Source of the DNA: Acidicapsa ligni
Lineage (GTDB): Bacteria > Acidobacteriota > Terriglobia > Terriglobales > Acidobacteriaceae
Direction: 5' to 3'
Length of the DNA: 64,000 nt
Assembly (NCBI RefSeq): GCF_025685655.1
Contig: NZ_JAGSYG010000001.1
Location: 62,001-126,000, forward strand
The position numbers and the translations under genes were made by a program. This document shows, piece after piece, positions 30,830 through 41,962 of the stretch. How positions within the stretch are numbered: position 1 is the first letter of the stretch; each line of letters opens with the position of its first letter. Below the pieces are notes generated by a model. That model had not been told where the DNA came from and did no database searches. It saw only the letters and a program-made list of their open reading frames with translations.

Positions 30830-32917
30830 ATGCTGAAGCGTTACCGTTCCATTCTGTTGCCCGCCGTGCTGATCGCGGCAATTCCCTTTGTCCAGTCCGC
30901 CCAGTCCGCCCGAGCTGAAGAGGGTATGTGGACCTTCGACAATCCCCCGTTGAAGCTGCTCAAGGCCAAGTATGGCTTTGTTCCCTCGCAGGCGTGGCTG
31001 GACCATTTGCGTCTTTCCAGCATCCGGCTGAACGACGGCGGCTCCGGTTCCTTCGTGAGTGCGGACGGACTGCTTCTTACCAACCATCACGTTGCACGCG
31101 GGCAGTTGCAGAAGAACTCCTCCGCCGAGCATGACTATATTCAGAACGGCTTCTATGCAGCAACGCCTGACCAGGAGATGAAGTCCCAGGATCTCGAGGT
31201 CAACGTGCTTGTCTCCATGGAGGACATCACGGCGAAGATCTCGGCCTCGACTAAGAGCGCTTCCGATCCCAAGCAGGCATTGAAAGACCGCGAAGCCGCC
31301 ATCGCAGCCATTGAAAAAGAAAGCACCGACAAGACCGGCCTGCGTTCGGATGTCGTCTCGCTCTATAACGGCGGCGAGTATTGGCTCTATCGCTATAAGA
31401 AGTACACCGATGTGCGCCTGGTCTTTGCTCCCGAGCAGCAGGCAGCTTTTTTCGGCGGCGATCCTGACAATTTCACCTATCCCCGCTATGACCTGGATAT
31501 GGCTATCTTCCGTGTTTATGAAAACGGCAAGCCGGTTCACTCCGACAACTTCCTCAAGTGGAATGTGAAGGGCGCGGCCGATGGGGATCTGATCTTCATC
31601 TCCGGCCATCCTGGTTCGACACAGCGCCAGAGCACCATGGCAGAGCTGCTCTTTGAGCGCGACACCATTGAGCCAGCCGCGATTGCCTATCTCTCCCGCC
31701 GCATCACAGTGGCGCAGCAGTATGCCACGCAGGGACCGGAGCAGGCTCGGCAGGTCGCGACACTGATCTTTGGCCTGCAGAACAGCCTCAAGGTCTATCA
31801 GGGCCGCTATGAAGCGTTGAAGGACAAGGCCATCCTCGCCAAGAAACAGGCAGAGGAGGACGACTTCCGCGCCAAGATCAATGCCAATCCTGAATGGAAA
31901 CAGAAGTACGGTGCTACATGGGAGACCATCTCCACCGCCGTGCAGAAGGAACAGCAGATTGTTCCCAACGCATTCTATCGACGTACAGATAGCCGCCTGC
32001 TGAGCCTGGCCCTCCAGGTCGTGCAGTACGTTGCCGAAATCAAGAAGCCCGATGGCGAGCGGCTCCCAGGGTTCCATGACGCAGGTCTGGAGTCTCTTCG
32101 CTACCAGATGCTTTCACCCGCACCCGTTTATCCCGCGACAGAGAAGCTCTACATGATCAGCGCTCTCTCCACTGGCGTAAAAACGCTGGGTAAAAACGAT
32201 CCCTATCTGGATGCCATTCTCCAGGGCGGCGACCCCACCGCCGTAACCAACAAGCTTGTGGACGGCACCAAGCTCGCCGATCCAGCCTTCCGCAAATCTT
32301 TGATTGAGGGCGGCGAAGCTGCGGTTGCTTCCTCGACCGATCCAATGATCGTTGTCGCCCGGCGGCTGGACCCCATTGTGCGTGAGAATCAGCGTCAAAT
32401 CCGCGATGACGTCGATAGCATTCTCACGCCCGCTGAAGAAAAAATCGGCGCCGCACGCTTCCTGGCCTACGGCAAAGACGCTTATCCCGACGCGACTTTT
32501 ACCCTGCGCCTGAGCTATGGCACGATCAAGGGCTATCCCATGAACGGCACCATCGCGCCGCCGGTCACCACCTTTTACGGGCTCTATGACCGCTCCACAA
32601 GCTTCAGCGGCAAGGTTCCATTCGACCTGGCAACGCATTTTGTAAATGCGCAGTCCAAACTCAACCTGGCTACTCCGCTTGATTTCGTCTCTACGGGAGA
32701 CATCATCGGCGGCAACTCCGGCTCGCCCGTTGTTGACCGAAATGGTGATTTAGTGGGGCTCATCTTCGATGGCAACATCGAGTCGCTCGCAGGAGACTTC
32801 GTTTACGAGGGTGAACGCAATCGTGCCGTCGCTGTTCATAGTGCAGGCATGATCGAGGCCCTGCGCAACGTGTATGGCGCCTCCGCGCTGGCCGACGAAC
32901 TGGAAGGCAAGCACTAG
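30830..32917 (+). CDS. Periplasmic S46-family dipeptidyl-peptidase (DPP7/DAP BII type)
   Basis: A 695-residue exported serine exopeptidase that removes dipeptides from the N-terminus of peptides. A signal peptide (about 1-29) precedes the split chymotrypsin-like fold. The catalytic histidine is in TNHHVA (residues 86-87), the aspartate in the PRYDLDMAIFRVY segment, and the serine in GGNSGSPVVD (Ser630). The position 18 residues after the serine is glycine (Gly648, in FDGN). As I recall, glycine here marks DPP7-type enzymes preferring hydrophobic P1 residues, while arginine marks DPP11. It is monocistronic between two hairpins. Likely role: digesting oligopeptides for uptake. Confidence 0.9.
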   Translation: MLKRYRSILLPAVLIAAIPFVQSAQSARAEEGMWTFDNPPLKLLKAKYGFVPSQAWLDHLRLSSIRLNDGGSGSFVSADGLLLTNHHVARGQLQKNSSAEHDYIQNGFYAATPDQEMKSQDLEVNVLVSMEDITAKISASTKSASDPKQALKDREAAIAAIEKESTDKTGLRSDVVSLYNGGEYWLYRYKKYTDVRLVFAPEQQAAFFGGDPDNFTYPRYDLDMAIFRVYENGKPVHSDNFLKWNVKGAADGDLIFISGHPGSTQRQSTMAELLFERDTIEPAAIAYLSRRITVAQQYATQGPEQARQVATLIFGLQNSLKVYQGRYEALKDKAILAKKQAEEDDFRAKINANPEWKQKYGATWETISTAVQKEQQIVPNAFYRRTDSRLLSLALQVVQYVAEIKKPDGERLPGFHDAGLESLRYQMLSPAPVYPATEKLYMISALSTGVKTLGKNDPYLDAILQGGDPTAVTNKLVDGTKLADPAFRKSLIEGGEAAVASSTDPMIVVARRLDPIVRENQRQIRDDVDSILTPAEEKIGAARFLAYGKDAYPDATFTLRLSYGTIKGYPMNGTIAPPVTTFYGLYDRSTSFSGKVPFDLATHFVNAQSKLNLATPLDFVSTGDIIGGNSGSPVVDRNGDLVGLIFDGNIESLAGDFVYEGERNRAVAVHSAGMIEALRNVYGASALADELEGKH

Positions 32918-32944
32918 AGACAACAGCAGCAACCGGATGCAAGT

Positions 32945-32976
32945 GAAAGGGCAAGCCATCCTCGGCTTGCCCTTTC
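32945..32976. terminator. Hairpin between convergent S46 peptidase and LacI regulator genes
   Basis: Thirteen-base arms (GAAAGGGCAAGCC and complement) with a six-base loop. There is no long T-run, so termination strength is uncertain. Confidence 0.6.
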
Positions 32977-33006
32977 GCTTGCGTTCGTTTCATCTCTTTT
33001 CAATTC

Positions 33007-34134
33007 TCAGGGCCGCATCTTCTTCCCCTGCCGCACTGGTCCTTGAACTGTCTCCCCGATGAACATCGTGGATTCCCGAACCATCAGTTCCGGAATCACA
33101 GGCACCGTATCAGGATCGTCACCCTGTGCGCGAATCCTCCTCAGAAGAATCTTCGCCGCCGTTGCCCCCATGCTGCGCAGCGGCTGGCGAATCGTCGTCA
33201 GGCTCGGGTTCTGAAACGCTGCCGCCTGGATATCATCGAAGCCCACGATCGATACATCCTCCGGCACGCGCAAGCGTCGTTCGCGAAGTGCCCGGATAGC
33301 TCCGATCGCAGCAATGTCGTTGTAGCAAACGAGCGCGGTGAAACGATCGTCCGCTTTCGAGAGATCCTTCCAGCGATCGAGCAGTTCCACCGTCGGCGGA
33401 TAACCCAGCTCCGGCGTCGAGACACGCAACTCAAGCTGCACCTGCCACTCCGACCTGACCGATACCTTGAGTTCGCGCGCCACAGCCATCAGACACTCCC
33501 AGCGCTCATCCGCATCTGAACTGTGGCTGCCGCCGCGCATAAACGCAATTTTGCGATGCCCCAGTTGTTTTAGATGCTCCAGGATCAGCTCCGCGGCACG
33601 GCGCTGATCCAGCACGACATTCGTCACGCCTTGAATTTTGCGATGCCCCGCTACGGCCACTACCGGCTTCTGCAACTCGTGCTCCAGCGGCGTGTCAATG
33701 GCGATGAACCCTTCGACCGAGCGGTCCATCAGCAGGCGCAGATACTCCTCTAACAGGTCCTTGCGGCGGCGATGACTGGCGGTGAAATAAAAATATCCTT
33801 CCTCCACCAACACATCCTCGACACCTTCCAGCACCTGCGCCGCGTAGCCATCACTCAACTCCGGCACCAGTACGCCAACTGAAAATGTCTGCCCTTTTCG
33901 CAGGGAGCGCGCATAAAAGCTGGGTCGATAGTCGAACTTCCTGGCAGCCTCACGCACTCGCTCTCGCGTCTCTTGGGGAATCGATCGAACGCCCGGCGCG
34001 TTGTTCAGCACCAGCGAGATCGTCGCCGGTGAAAGATTGAGATACTCCCCGAGCGTCTTCAGACTGGTCGTCTGGCCAGATCCAGCTCCAGAGCGGGATT
34101 CAGTATCCGTACCGATTGTCTTACTCTTGGCCAT
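33007..34134 (-). CDS. LacI-family transcriptional regulator
   Basis: A 375-residue repressor-type protein. The helix-turn-helix is in TSLKTLGEYLNLSPATISLVLNN, the hinge follows with FDYRPSFYARSLRKGQT, and the rest is a periplasmic-binding-protein-like effector domain (VGVLVPELSDGYAAQVLEGVED … VSIVGFDDI). It carries about 25 unrelated residues before the HTH. The ATG at 34134 is chosen over an upstream GTG. It diverges from fdhD with about 106 bases between, so control of the formate operon is possible, although LacI proteins usually sense sugars. Confidence 0.88.
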   Translation of the reverse strand: MAKSKTIGTDTESRSGAGSGQTTSLKTLGEYLNLSPATISLVLNNAPGVRSIPQETRERVREAARKFDYRPSFYARSLRKGQTFSVGVLVPELSDGYAAQVLEGVEDVLVEEGYFYFTASHRRRKDLLEEYLRLLMDRSVEGFIAIDTPLEHELQKPVVAVAGHRKIQGVTNVVLDQRRAAELILEHLKQLGHRKIAFMRGGSHSSDADERWECLMAVARELKVSVRSEWQVQLELRVSTPELGYPPTVELLDRWKDLSKADDRFTALVCYNDIAAIGAIRALRERRLRVPEDVSIVGFDDIQAAAFQNPSLTTIRQPLRSMGATAAKILLRRIRAQGDDPDTVPVIPELMVRESTMFIGETVQGPVRQGKKMRP

Positions 34135-34240
34135 GCACACTTTGTAGCACTTTCAACCTGGCAATGGCGCAAATATTGTCCAGCAAGCAACGAAATGCGT
34201 CAGGGACTATAGTTGAAAAAGCATAGGCGGGCTTCTCTGC

Positions 34241-35101
34241 ATGGCTACCCAAGTCGCTCCACCTCGAAGTGTTCAACTTACCCAGGTCACTGAGTGGAGT
34301 GACGGTCAGTTCCGCCTGCAGGACGACGTACTCGCCGCAGAGGAACCCCTTGAAATTCGCATAGGCCAATCCCCGTTGACCGTGACCATGCGCACCCCAG
34401 GGCACGACGAAGAACTGGCCGCCGGTTTCCTACTGACGGAAGGCATCCTCGAAGACCCAGCACAGCTCGCGAGCCTGCGTTCTTACGTCACATCCGCCAG
34501 CGGCAAGCACAACGGCATAGAGGTTGAATTGCGCGACTGCCAGTTCGACCCCGCGCAGATGCAGCGCAATTTTTTTGCCGCCTCCAGTTGCGGCATTTGT
34601 GGCAAAGCCTCCATCGAAGCCATTCGTCAACGTGGGCTGCACGCTCCCAATCCAGATTTCCGCTTCGATCCGGAGCTGCTGTGCACCCTTCCCGACAAAC
34701 TGCGCGCTGCCCAGGCCGTCTTCAGCCATACCGGCGGACTGCATGCAGCAGGCCTGTTCAGCGCATCTGGAGAACTGCTGGTACTGCGTGAGGACATCGG
34801 TCGCCACAATGCAGTGGACAAGGTCGTCGGCTGGGCCATGCTCCAGGGTAAGCTGCCGCTATCCCAGCACATTCTGCTTGTCAGCGGGCGTGGTGGTTTC
34901 GAAATCATCCAAAAAGCGCTCGCTGCTGGAATCCCCGCGCTGGCCTCTGTTTCCGCGCCTTCCAGCCTCGCCGTCCAACTCGCGCGCGAACTGGGCCTTA
35001 CGCTCATCGGCTTCCTGCGAGGTCGCCGTTTTGTGCTTTACTCCGGAGCTTTTCGATGCGCGGAAACCAGGATCTCCCCGGGCCATAATGCAGGACCGTA
35101 A
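34241..35101 (+). CDS. fdhD: Formate dehydrogenase accessory sulfurtransferase FdhD
   Basis: FdhD, 286 residues, transfers sulfur to the molybdenum cofactor to activate formate dehydrogenase. The redox/sulfur-carrying CxxC is SSCGICGKAS (Cys117 and Cys120). Other family motifs are DDVLAAEEPLEIRI, LREDIGRHNAVDKVVG and SGRGGFEIIQKA. It lies 177 bases upstream of the dehydrogenase gene and reads the same way. Confidence 0.96.
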   Translation: MATQVAPPRSVQLTQVTEWSDGQFRLQDDVLAAEEPLEIRIGQSPLTVTMRTPGHDEELAAGFLLTEGILEDPAQLASLRSYVTSASGKHNGIEVELRDCQFDPAQMQRNFFAASSCGICGKASIEAIRQRGLHAPNPDFRFDPELLCTLPDKLRAAQAVFSHTGGLHAAGLFSASGELLVLREDIGRHNAVDKVVGWAMLQGKLPLSQHILLVSGRGGFEIIQKALAAGIPALASVSAPSSLAVQLARELGLTLIGFLRGRRFVLYSGAFRCAETRISPGHNAGP

Positions 35102-35277
35102 TGCGGGCCAGTAATGCGGGGCCGTAATTTCTCACTTTGGCCAGGCTTCTTGCACTCTACCTGCCATTGGATTGCTTTAAAAATATTTGTCAAACCAAAT
35201 TACAACAACACAATTGCGAGCTAAACTCATCCAAATTAAGTGTCGCGAGAAATTCGGCTCGTGGAGGTTCACCGCTT

Positions 35278-38286
<3,009 letters not shown>

Positions 38287-38298
38287 GGAGACACTGCT

Positions 38299-38784
38299 AT
38301 GGCCCAGCCCATCCCTCTCAAGCTTCCGCCCCGCGACCCCAAGCAGGAACTGCAGAAACGTCTCGAAGAAGCTTCCACTGAATATGCAGCCGCGCTTCTC
38401 GATGGATACGAGTTACTGCAAAAGCTGCATGAGCACGGCATTTTCACGATTGCGCGCGGAGTTCTAAGTGCGAGCGATAAGTTGGTCGAAAGCGTCAGCT
38501 CAGGAGCTAACTCGGCCGAGTCCATCCGCACGATGCGCAACGCCCTCATCCTCGCCAAGATGCTGGGGTCGATCGACCCGGCTATTTTGCAAAGTGTGGC
38601 AACGGCAGTGGGCGAAAGCTTCGGCGATGCGAAATCGATTCCATCGCAACCACCGGGCCTCGTTTCCGTGGTTGCAGGCTTTACCGGACCAGAGCAGCGC
38701 CGAGGGCTTGGCCTTGTCAGCAACTTCCTCAAGAAGCTCGGTATGCAATTGAAATCAAGTGGGAGCGCCAGCGCCAACCACTAA
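38299..38784 (+). CDS. DUF1641 protein associated with formate dehydrogenase
   Basis: A 161-residue protein with the DUF1641 pattern: a helical N-terminus (ASTEYAAALLDGYELLQKLHEHGIFTIARG), a middle helix pair and a C-terminal GLVSVVAGFTGPEQRRGLGLVSNFLKKLG. It starts 12 bases after the dehydrogenase gene with AAGGAGA upstream. Bacillus encodes a DUF1641 protein (YrhD) next to a similar dehydrogenase (YrhE). The role may be assembly or regulation of the enzyme; no cofactor motif is seen. Confidence 0.85.
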   Translation: MAQPIPLKLPPRDPKQELQKRLEEASTEYAAALLDGYELLQKLHEHGIFTIARGVLSASDKLVESVSSGANSAESIRTMRNALILAKMLGSIDPAILQSVATAVGESFGDAKSIPSQPPGLVSVVAGFTGPEQRRGLGLVSNFLKKLGMQLKSSGSASANH

Positions 38785-38833
38785 CTTTCTCTAAACCCGT
38801 ACCGAAGAATCAGAGAACGCGGAAGGATAACTC

Positions 38834-40042
38834 ATGCCTGACTCACGCCGCTGGAGAATTGCATTCGCTGGCTTCCTGATGCAAATGGCACTCGGGGCTG
38901 TTTACGCCTGGAGCGTCTTTAAAGCACCGCTCACCAGGCAATTTCACTGGTCTACTCCCGACGTTACGCTGACATTCACCATCTGTATCTTTGTCGTTGG
39001 CTTCGCTGCATTTTTTGGTGGCCTCTGGAACAACAAATCCGGTCCGCGCCTCGTAGCGCTCACTGGTGGATTTCTCTATGGCCTCGGCGTCTTTCTCGCC
39101 AGCTTCTCGGCAGACAAGCTCTGGTGGCTCTACATCAGTTACGGAGTCATCGGCGGCATCGGTCTTGGCTTCGCATACATCATACCGGTCGCGGTGCTGG
39201 TAAAGTGGTTTCCTGATCGTCGCGGACTCATCACCGGCATCGCCGTCGGCGGCTTCGGTGCTGGAGCCCTGATCACAGCTCCGCTCGCAACGCACCTGAT
39301 TCAAAGCATCGGCGTCATGCATACCTTCGCATGGCTGGGTATCGGCTATCTCATCGTTTCAATGGGCACCGGCTACTTTATGCAAAACCCTCCCGAGGGT
39401 TACAAACCCGCTGGCTGGAGCCCAAGCGCAACACTCTCTGCCCAACGCGCAACAACCGACTATACGCTCGGCGGCGCGCTCAAAACCTGGCAATGGTGGG
39501 CACTCTGGTTCCTGCTTTTTCTCAATAGCTCAGCGGGCATCTCGCTCATTTCGCAGGAAGCGCCCATCTTTCAGGAACTCACTAAGGCCACAGCTATCGT
39601 AGCTGCCGGCATGGTCGGCATCGTCTCGATCGGAAATGCATTTGGCCGCGTATTCTGGGCCTGGATCTCCGACATGCTCACTCGCCGCTGGACCTTCGCT
39701 GTTATGTTCATTCTGCAAATCGCGCTCTTTTGGTTATTGCCAAACCTTACAGCTGCCTCTGTTGTCACCGTGATCTCTTTCATCATCCTCATGTGCTATG
39801 GAGGCGGCTTCGGCACCATGCCCGCTTTCGCGGCAGACTACTTCGGTTCAAAAAACGTTGGCCCCATCTACGGCCTCATGCTCACAGCATGGGGATTCGC
39901 TAGCGCCTTTGGCCCATTGCTGATCGCTAACCTGCGTCAATCAACGGGAAACTATGTCAGCGGCCTGCATATAATCTCTGGAATCATGGCCATCTCCATC
40001 CTGCTGCCAATCTTTATCTCTCCACCGCGTCCTCGCGTCTGA
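38834..40042 (+). CDS. OFA-family MFS transporter (oxalate/formate antiporter-like)
   Basis: A 402-residue, 12-helix MFS protein of the oxalate:formate antiporter family: RRWRIAFAGFLMQMALGAVYAWSVFKAPL, GIGLGFAYIIPVAVLVKWFPDRRGLITGIAVGGFGAGA, and NPPEGYKPAGW after helix 6. It follows the DUF1641 gene by 49 bases, completing a formate-oxidation operon. I infer import of formate or exchange of a carboxylate for it. Oxalyl-CoA decarboxylase and formyl-CoA transferase are absent from the window, so oxalate use is not shown. Confidence 0.88.
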   Translation: MPDSRRWRIAFAGFLMQMALGAVYAWSVFKAPLTRQFHWSTPDVTLTFTICIFVVGFAAFFGGLWNNKSGPRLVALTGGFLYGLGVFLASFSADKLWWLYISYGVIGGIGLGFAYIIPVAVLVKWFPDRRGLITGIAVGGFGAGALITAPLATHLIQSIGVMHTFAWLGIGYLIVSMGTGYFMQNPPEGYKPAGWSPSATLSAQRATTDYTLGGALKTWQWWALWFLLFLNSSAGISLISQEAPIFQELTKATAIVAAGMVGIVSIGNAFGRVFWAWISDMLTRRWTFAVMFILQIALFWLLPNLTAASVVTVISFIILMCYGGGFGTMPAFAADYFGSKNVGPIYGLMLTAWGFASAFGPLLIANLRQSTGNYVSGLHIISGIMAISILLPIFISPPRPRV

Positions 40043-40146
40043 CGCAACAGAAATCCCCATCGGTCCCTATATAAACGAAGCGACGAAGGACCAAATTTAC
40101 AGCAATCCGCGGCGTTGAAATAGCGGATGGTTTATCATGGGTGCAA

Positions 40147-40236
40147 GGAAGTGTGGCCGAGTGGTTTAAGGCAGCGGTCTTGAAAACCGCCGAACCTGTG
40201 AGGGTTCCGTGAGTTCGAATCTCACCGCTTCCGCCA
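40147..40236 (+). tRNA. tRNA-Ser(UGA)
   Basis: A 90-base tRNA with encoded CCA. The acceptor arms GGAAGTG and CGCTTCC pair with one G-T wobble. The anticodon stem GCGGT/ACCGC encloses the loop CTTGAAA, anticodon TGA at 40181-40183. The long variable arm (GAACCTGTGAGGGTTC) is typical of serine tRNA, and the T loop reads TTCGAAT. A T6 run follows five bases after the CCA and probably ends transcription. Confidence 0.97.
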
Positions 40237-40506
40237 TCCATTTTTTAAAGCAGCAGTTTATACAGAGTTTGAATAACTTACGATCTCCCGCCAATTACAC
40301 AGATATTCCGCCACAACAGGACGGAAGAGCTGTCTCTATCTCCCACGATCTGCAAGTGGATTTCTATCCCTGAATTCTAAAGGTGAAGAGAATATCCTGA
40401 ATTTGTTGCAGTGACAGATGAAAAGACCAGGGTTCGATCATATTGAAAGTTTTCGCGGCGAGTATCCACAGCCAAGGTTGAAATCTCCAGACACTATTTT
40501 CATATT

Positions 40507-40515
40507 TCGTAACGA
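40507..40515. promoter_or_regulatory. Candidate LacI-type operator, copy 1
   Basis: TCGTAACGA, a nine-base pseudo-palindrome with a central A/T, 240 bases before the regulator gene. The same motif occurs at 40624 and, with one change, at 41890. Confidence 0.5.
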
Positions 40516-40623
40516 TTCGATTTACAGCTGATCTCGACATATGTAACTTAAAAGCTCATATATTTTAATAACTCTGAACAAAATTTATTTATCTTTTCTT
40601 GATTTAATATCCGTCGATATGTA

Positions 40624-40632
40624 TCGTTACGA
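40624..40632. promoter_or_regulatory. Candidate LacI-type operator, copy 2
   Basis: TCGTTACGA, the exact complement of copy 1, extended to ATCGTTACGAT. It is 115 bases before the regulator start and fits autoregulation. Confidence 0.55.
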
Positions 40633-40746
40633 TTTTATTTAAGAAACAAGAACATACCGTTGATTGTGCAATTGGTCCTTGGATTCATGCATACTGATAT
40701 ACGCTTGATCAACAGTCTTGAGCCGAGGGGAGGATGCCGAAGATCG

Positions 40747-41784
40747 ATGTCTGAACGCACAAAGTTCACAATGCGCGATGTGGCGCGCCTTGCCAACGTT
40801 TCGACCTCCACGGTCTCCGCTGTCATCAATGAAACCGTTGCCGTAAGCCCCGAACGCAAGAAGCGCGTTCAGGATGCGATGGCGGCGCTTGATTACCATC
40901 CTGACGAGGTTGCACGCAGCCTCAAAACCGGTAGAACAAACGTAATCGGAGTTGTAATTCCAGACATTACAAACGCCTTCTATCCTGAAGTAATCAGCGG
41001 AGTAGAAGAGGCAGCCCGGCAGGCAGGATACGGCGTACTTTTCTGCAATTCCAGTGAAGATGCGCACAATGAAGCCAGGCATCTAGCGATGCTTTCCGCA
41101 AGGAGAGTCGATGGAGTTATCCTCGCATGCTGCGCAACTCCGAGCGCCTTCGATGCTGTAATCCGACGACGATTTCCAATGGTGTTCGTAGATCGGGTTC
41201 CCCCCGGCACCATCGGAAGCACCGTTTCATCCGACAATGTAGACGCTGGTTATGAAGCGACAAAACACCTGATCAAGCTTGGCCATAAACGCATCGCGAT
41301 GCTTATCGGGACTCTGGATTTATCACCCCACCGTGATCGGCTCGATGGCTTCAGAAAGGCAATGCAGGAGTACCACCTCCCGATAAGGGATGAGTACCTG
41401 ATAGGCGGCGGCGTTCAAATTGAGGATGGCAGGAAGGCTGGCCTTCAGTTACTGGCCTGTTCGCCCTGTCCAACTGCGATCGTCGTAAGCAACAACAAGC
41501 TCCTGCTCGGGCTCTTTGAAGCCATTGACAAGCGAAAAATTAAAATCCCCGCTCAATTAAGCGTCGTGGGCTTTGACGATTACGTGTGGAATCGCTATGT
41601 TACTCCAAGCCTCACCGTGATCGCACAGCCCACTGGAGAGATGGGGCGGTGTGCCTTCGAGCTATTGCACCAGATCATAAACGCCAGTTCCAATGATGTG
41701 ATTACAAAACAGATTCAATTGAAGACTGAATTACACGTAAGAAACTCCACCGCTGCTCCCGCTCCAGAGCCTCGTAAAAAATAG
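40747..41784 (+). CDS. LacI-family transcriptional regulator of the isomerase-kinase genes
   Basis: A 345-residue LacI-type regulator. The helix-turn-helix MRDVARLANVSTSTVSAVINE is followed by the hinge (LDYHPDEVARSLKTGRT) and an effector domain with NAFYPEVISGVEEAARQAGYG and SVVGFDDYVWNRYVTP. The frame opens at 40660 but the ATG at 40747 (MSERTKF) gives a normal N-terminus; a GGAGG lies 13 bases upstream, slightly far. It is followed on the same strand by a sugar isomerase-like gene with a candidate operator in its promoter, so it probably controls both itself and that pathway. Confidence 0.9.
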   Translation: MSERTKFTMRDVARLANVSTSTVSAVINETVAVSPERKKRVQDAMAALDYHPDEVARSLKTGRTNVIGVVIPDITNAFYPEVISGVEEAARQAGYGVLFCNSSEDAHNEARHLAMLSARRVDGVILACCATPSAFDAVIRRRFPMVFVDRVPPGTIGSTVSSDNVDAGYEATKHLIKLGHKRIAMLIGTLDLSPHRDRLDGFRKAMQEYHLPIRDEYLIGGGVQIEDGRKAGLQLLACSPCPTAIVVSNNKLLLGLFEAIDKRKIKIPAQLSVVGFDDYVWNRYVTPSLTVIAQPTGEMGRCAFELLHQIINASSNDVITKQIQLKTELHVRNSTAAPAPEPRKK

Positions 41785-41889
41785 CCGCTACCTGATACAC
41801 AAAAACACGTCTCTCTGCTCAACAAAAACATAGGTTAAAGTCGGTGTTTCCTTGTAACCACTCAAAGCGATAACTCTCTGTGGATCAAA

Positions 41890-41933
41890 TCGTAACGTTC
41901 CTATTGAAAACTTTAATTGTGATCCGTTAAAAT
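41890..41933 (+). promoter_or_regulatory. Promoter with candidate operator before the isomerase-like gene
   Basis: TCGTAACGT (41890-41898) matches the candidate operator at eight of nine bases. Five bases later comes TTGAAA (41904-41909), then 18 bases, then TAAAAT (41928-41933), a good sigma-70-type pair. The isomerase start is 30 bases downstream of the -10. Confidence 0.6.
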
Positions 41934-41962
41934 CCTCGAGTCGAATCGAGGTTTATTCCAAC

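Larger units (their letters stand above)
40237..40746. other. AT-rich regulatory region between tRNA-Ser and a LacI regulator gene
   Basis: About 510 bases without a gene; AT content rises sharply from about 40490 to 40660. It contains two copies of the candidate operator TCGT-W-ACGA listed separately. Short open frames on both strands show no family resemblance. Confidence 0.5.

Noticed and set aside
30563..32077. Long minus-strand open frame (504 codons) across the S46 peptidase gene
   Set aside because: It lies antisense to a gene with clear catalytic motifs and shows no domain or ribosome binding site of its own; long antisense frames are common in GC-rich coding sequence.
40147..40237. 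tRNA-Ser as an attachment site of a genomic island
   Set aside because: No integrase gene and no second copy of the tRNA 3' end were noticed downstream; AT-richness alone is not enough.
40734..40753. Tiny leader frame (ATG to TGA, six codons) overlapping the LacI-type start
   Set aside because: The GGAGG directly abuts this ATG, leaving no spacing for initiation; it is probably the distant ribosome site of the real gene.
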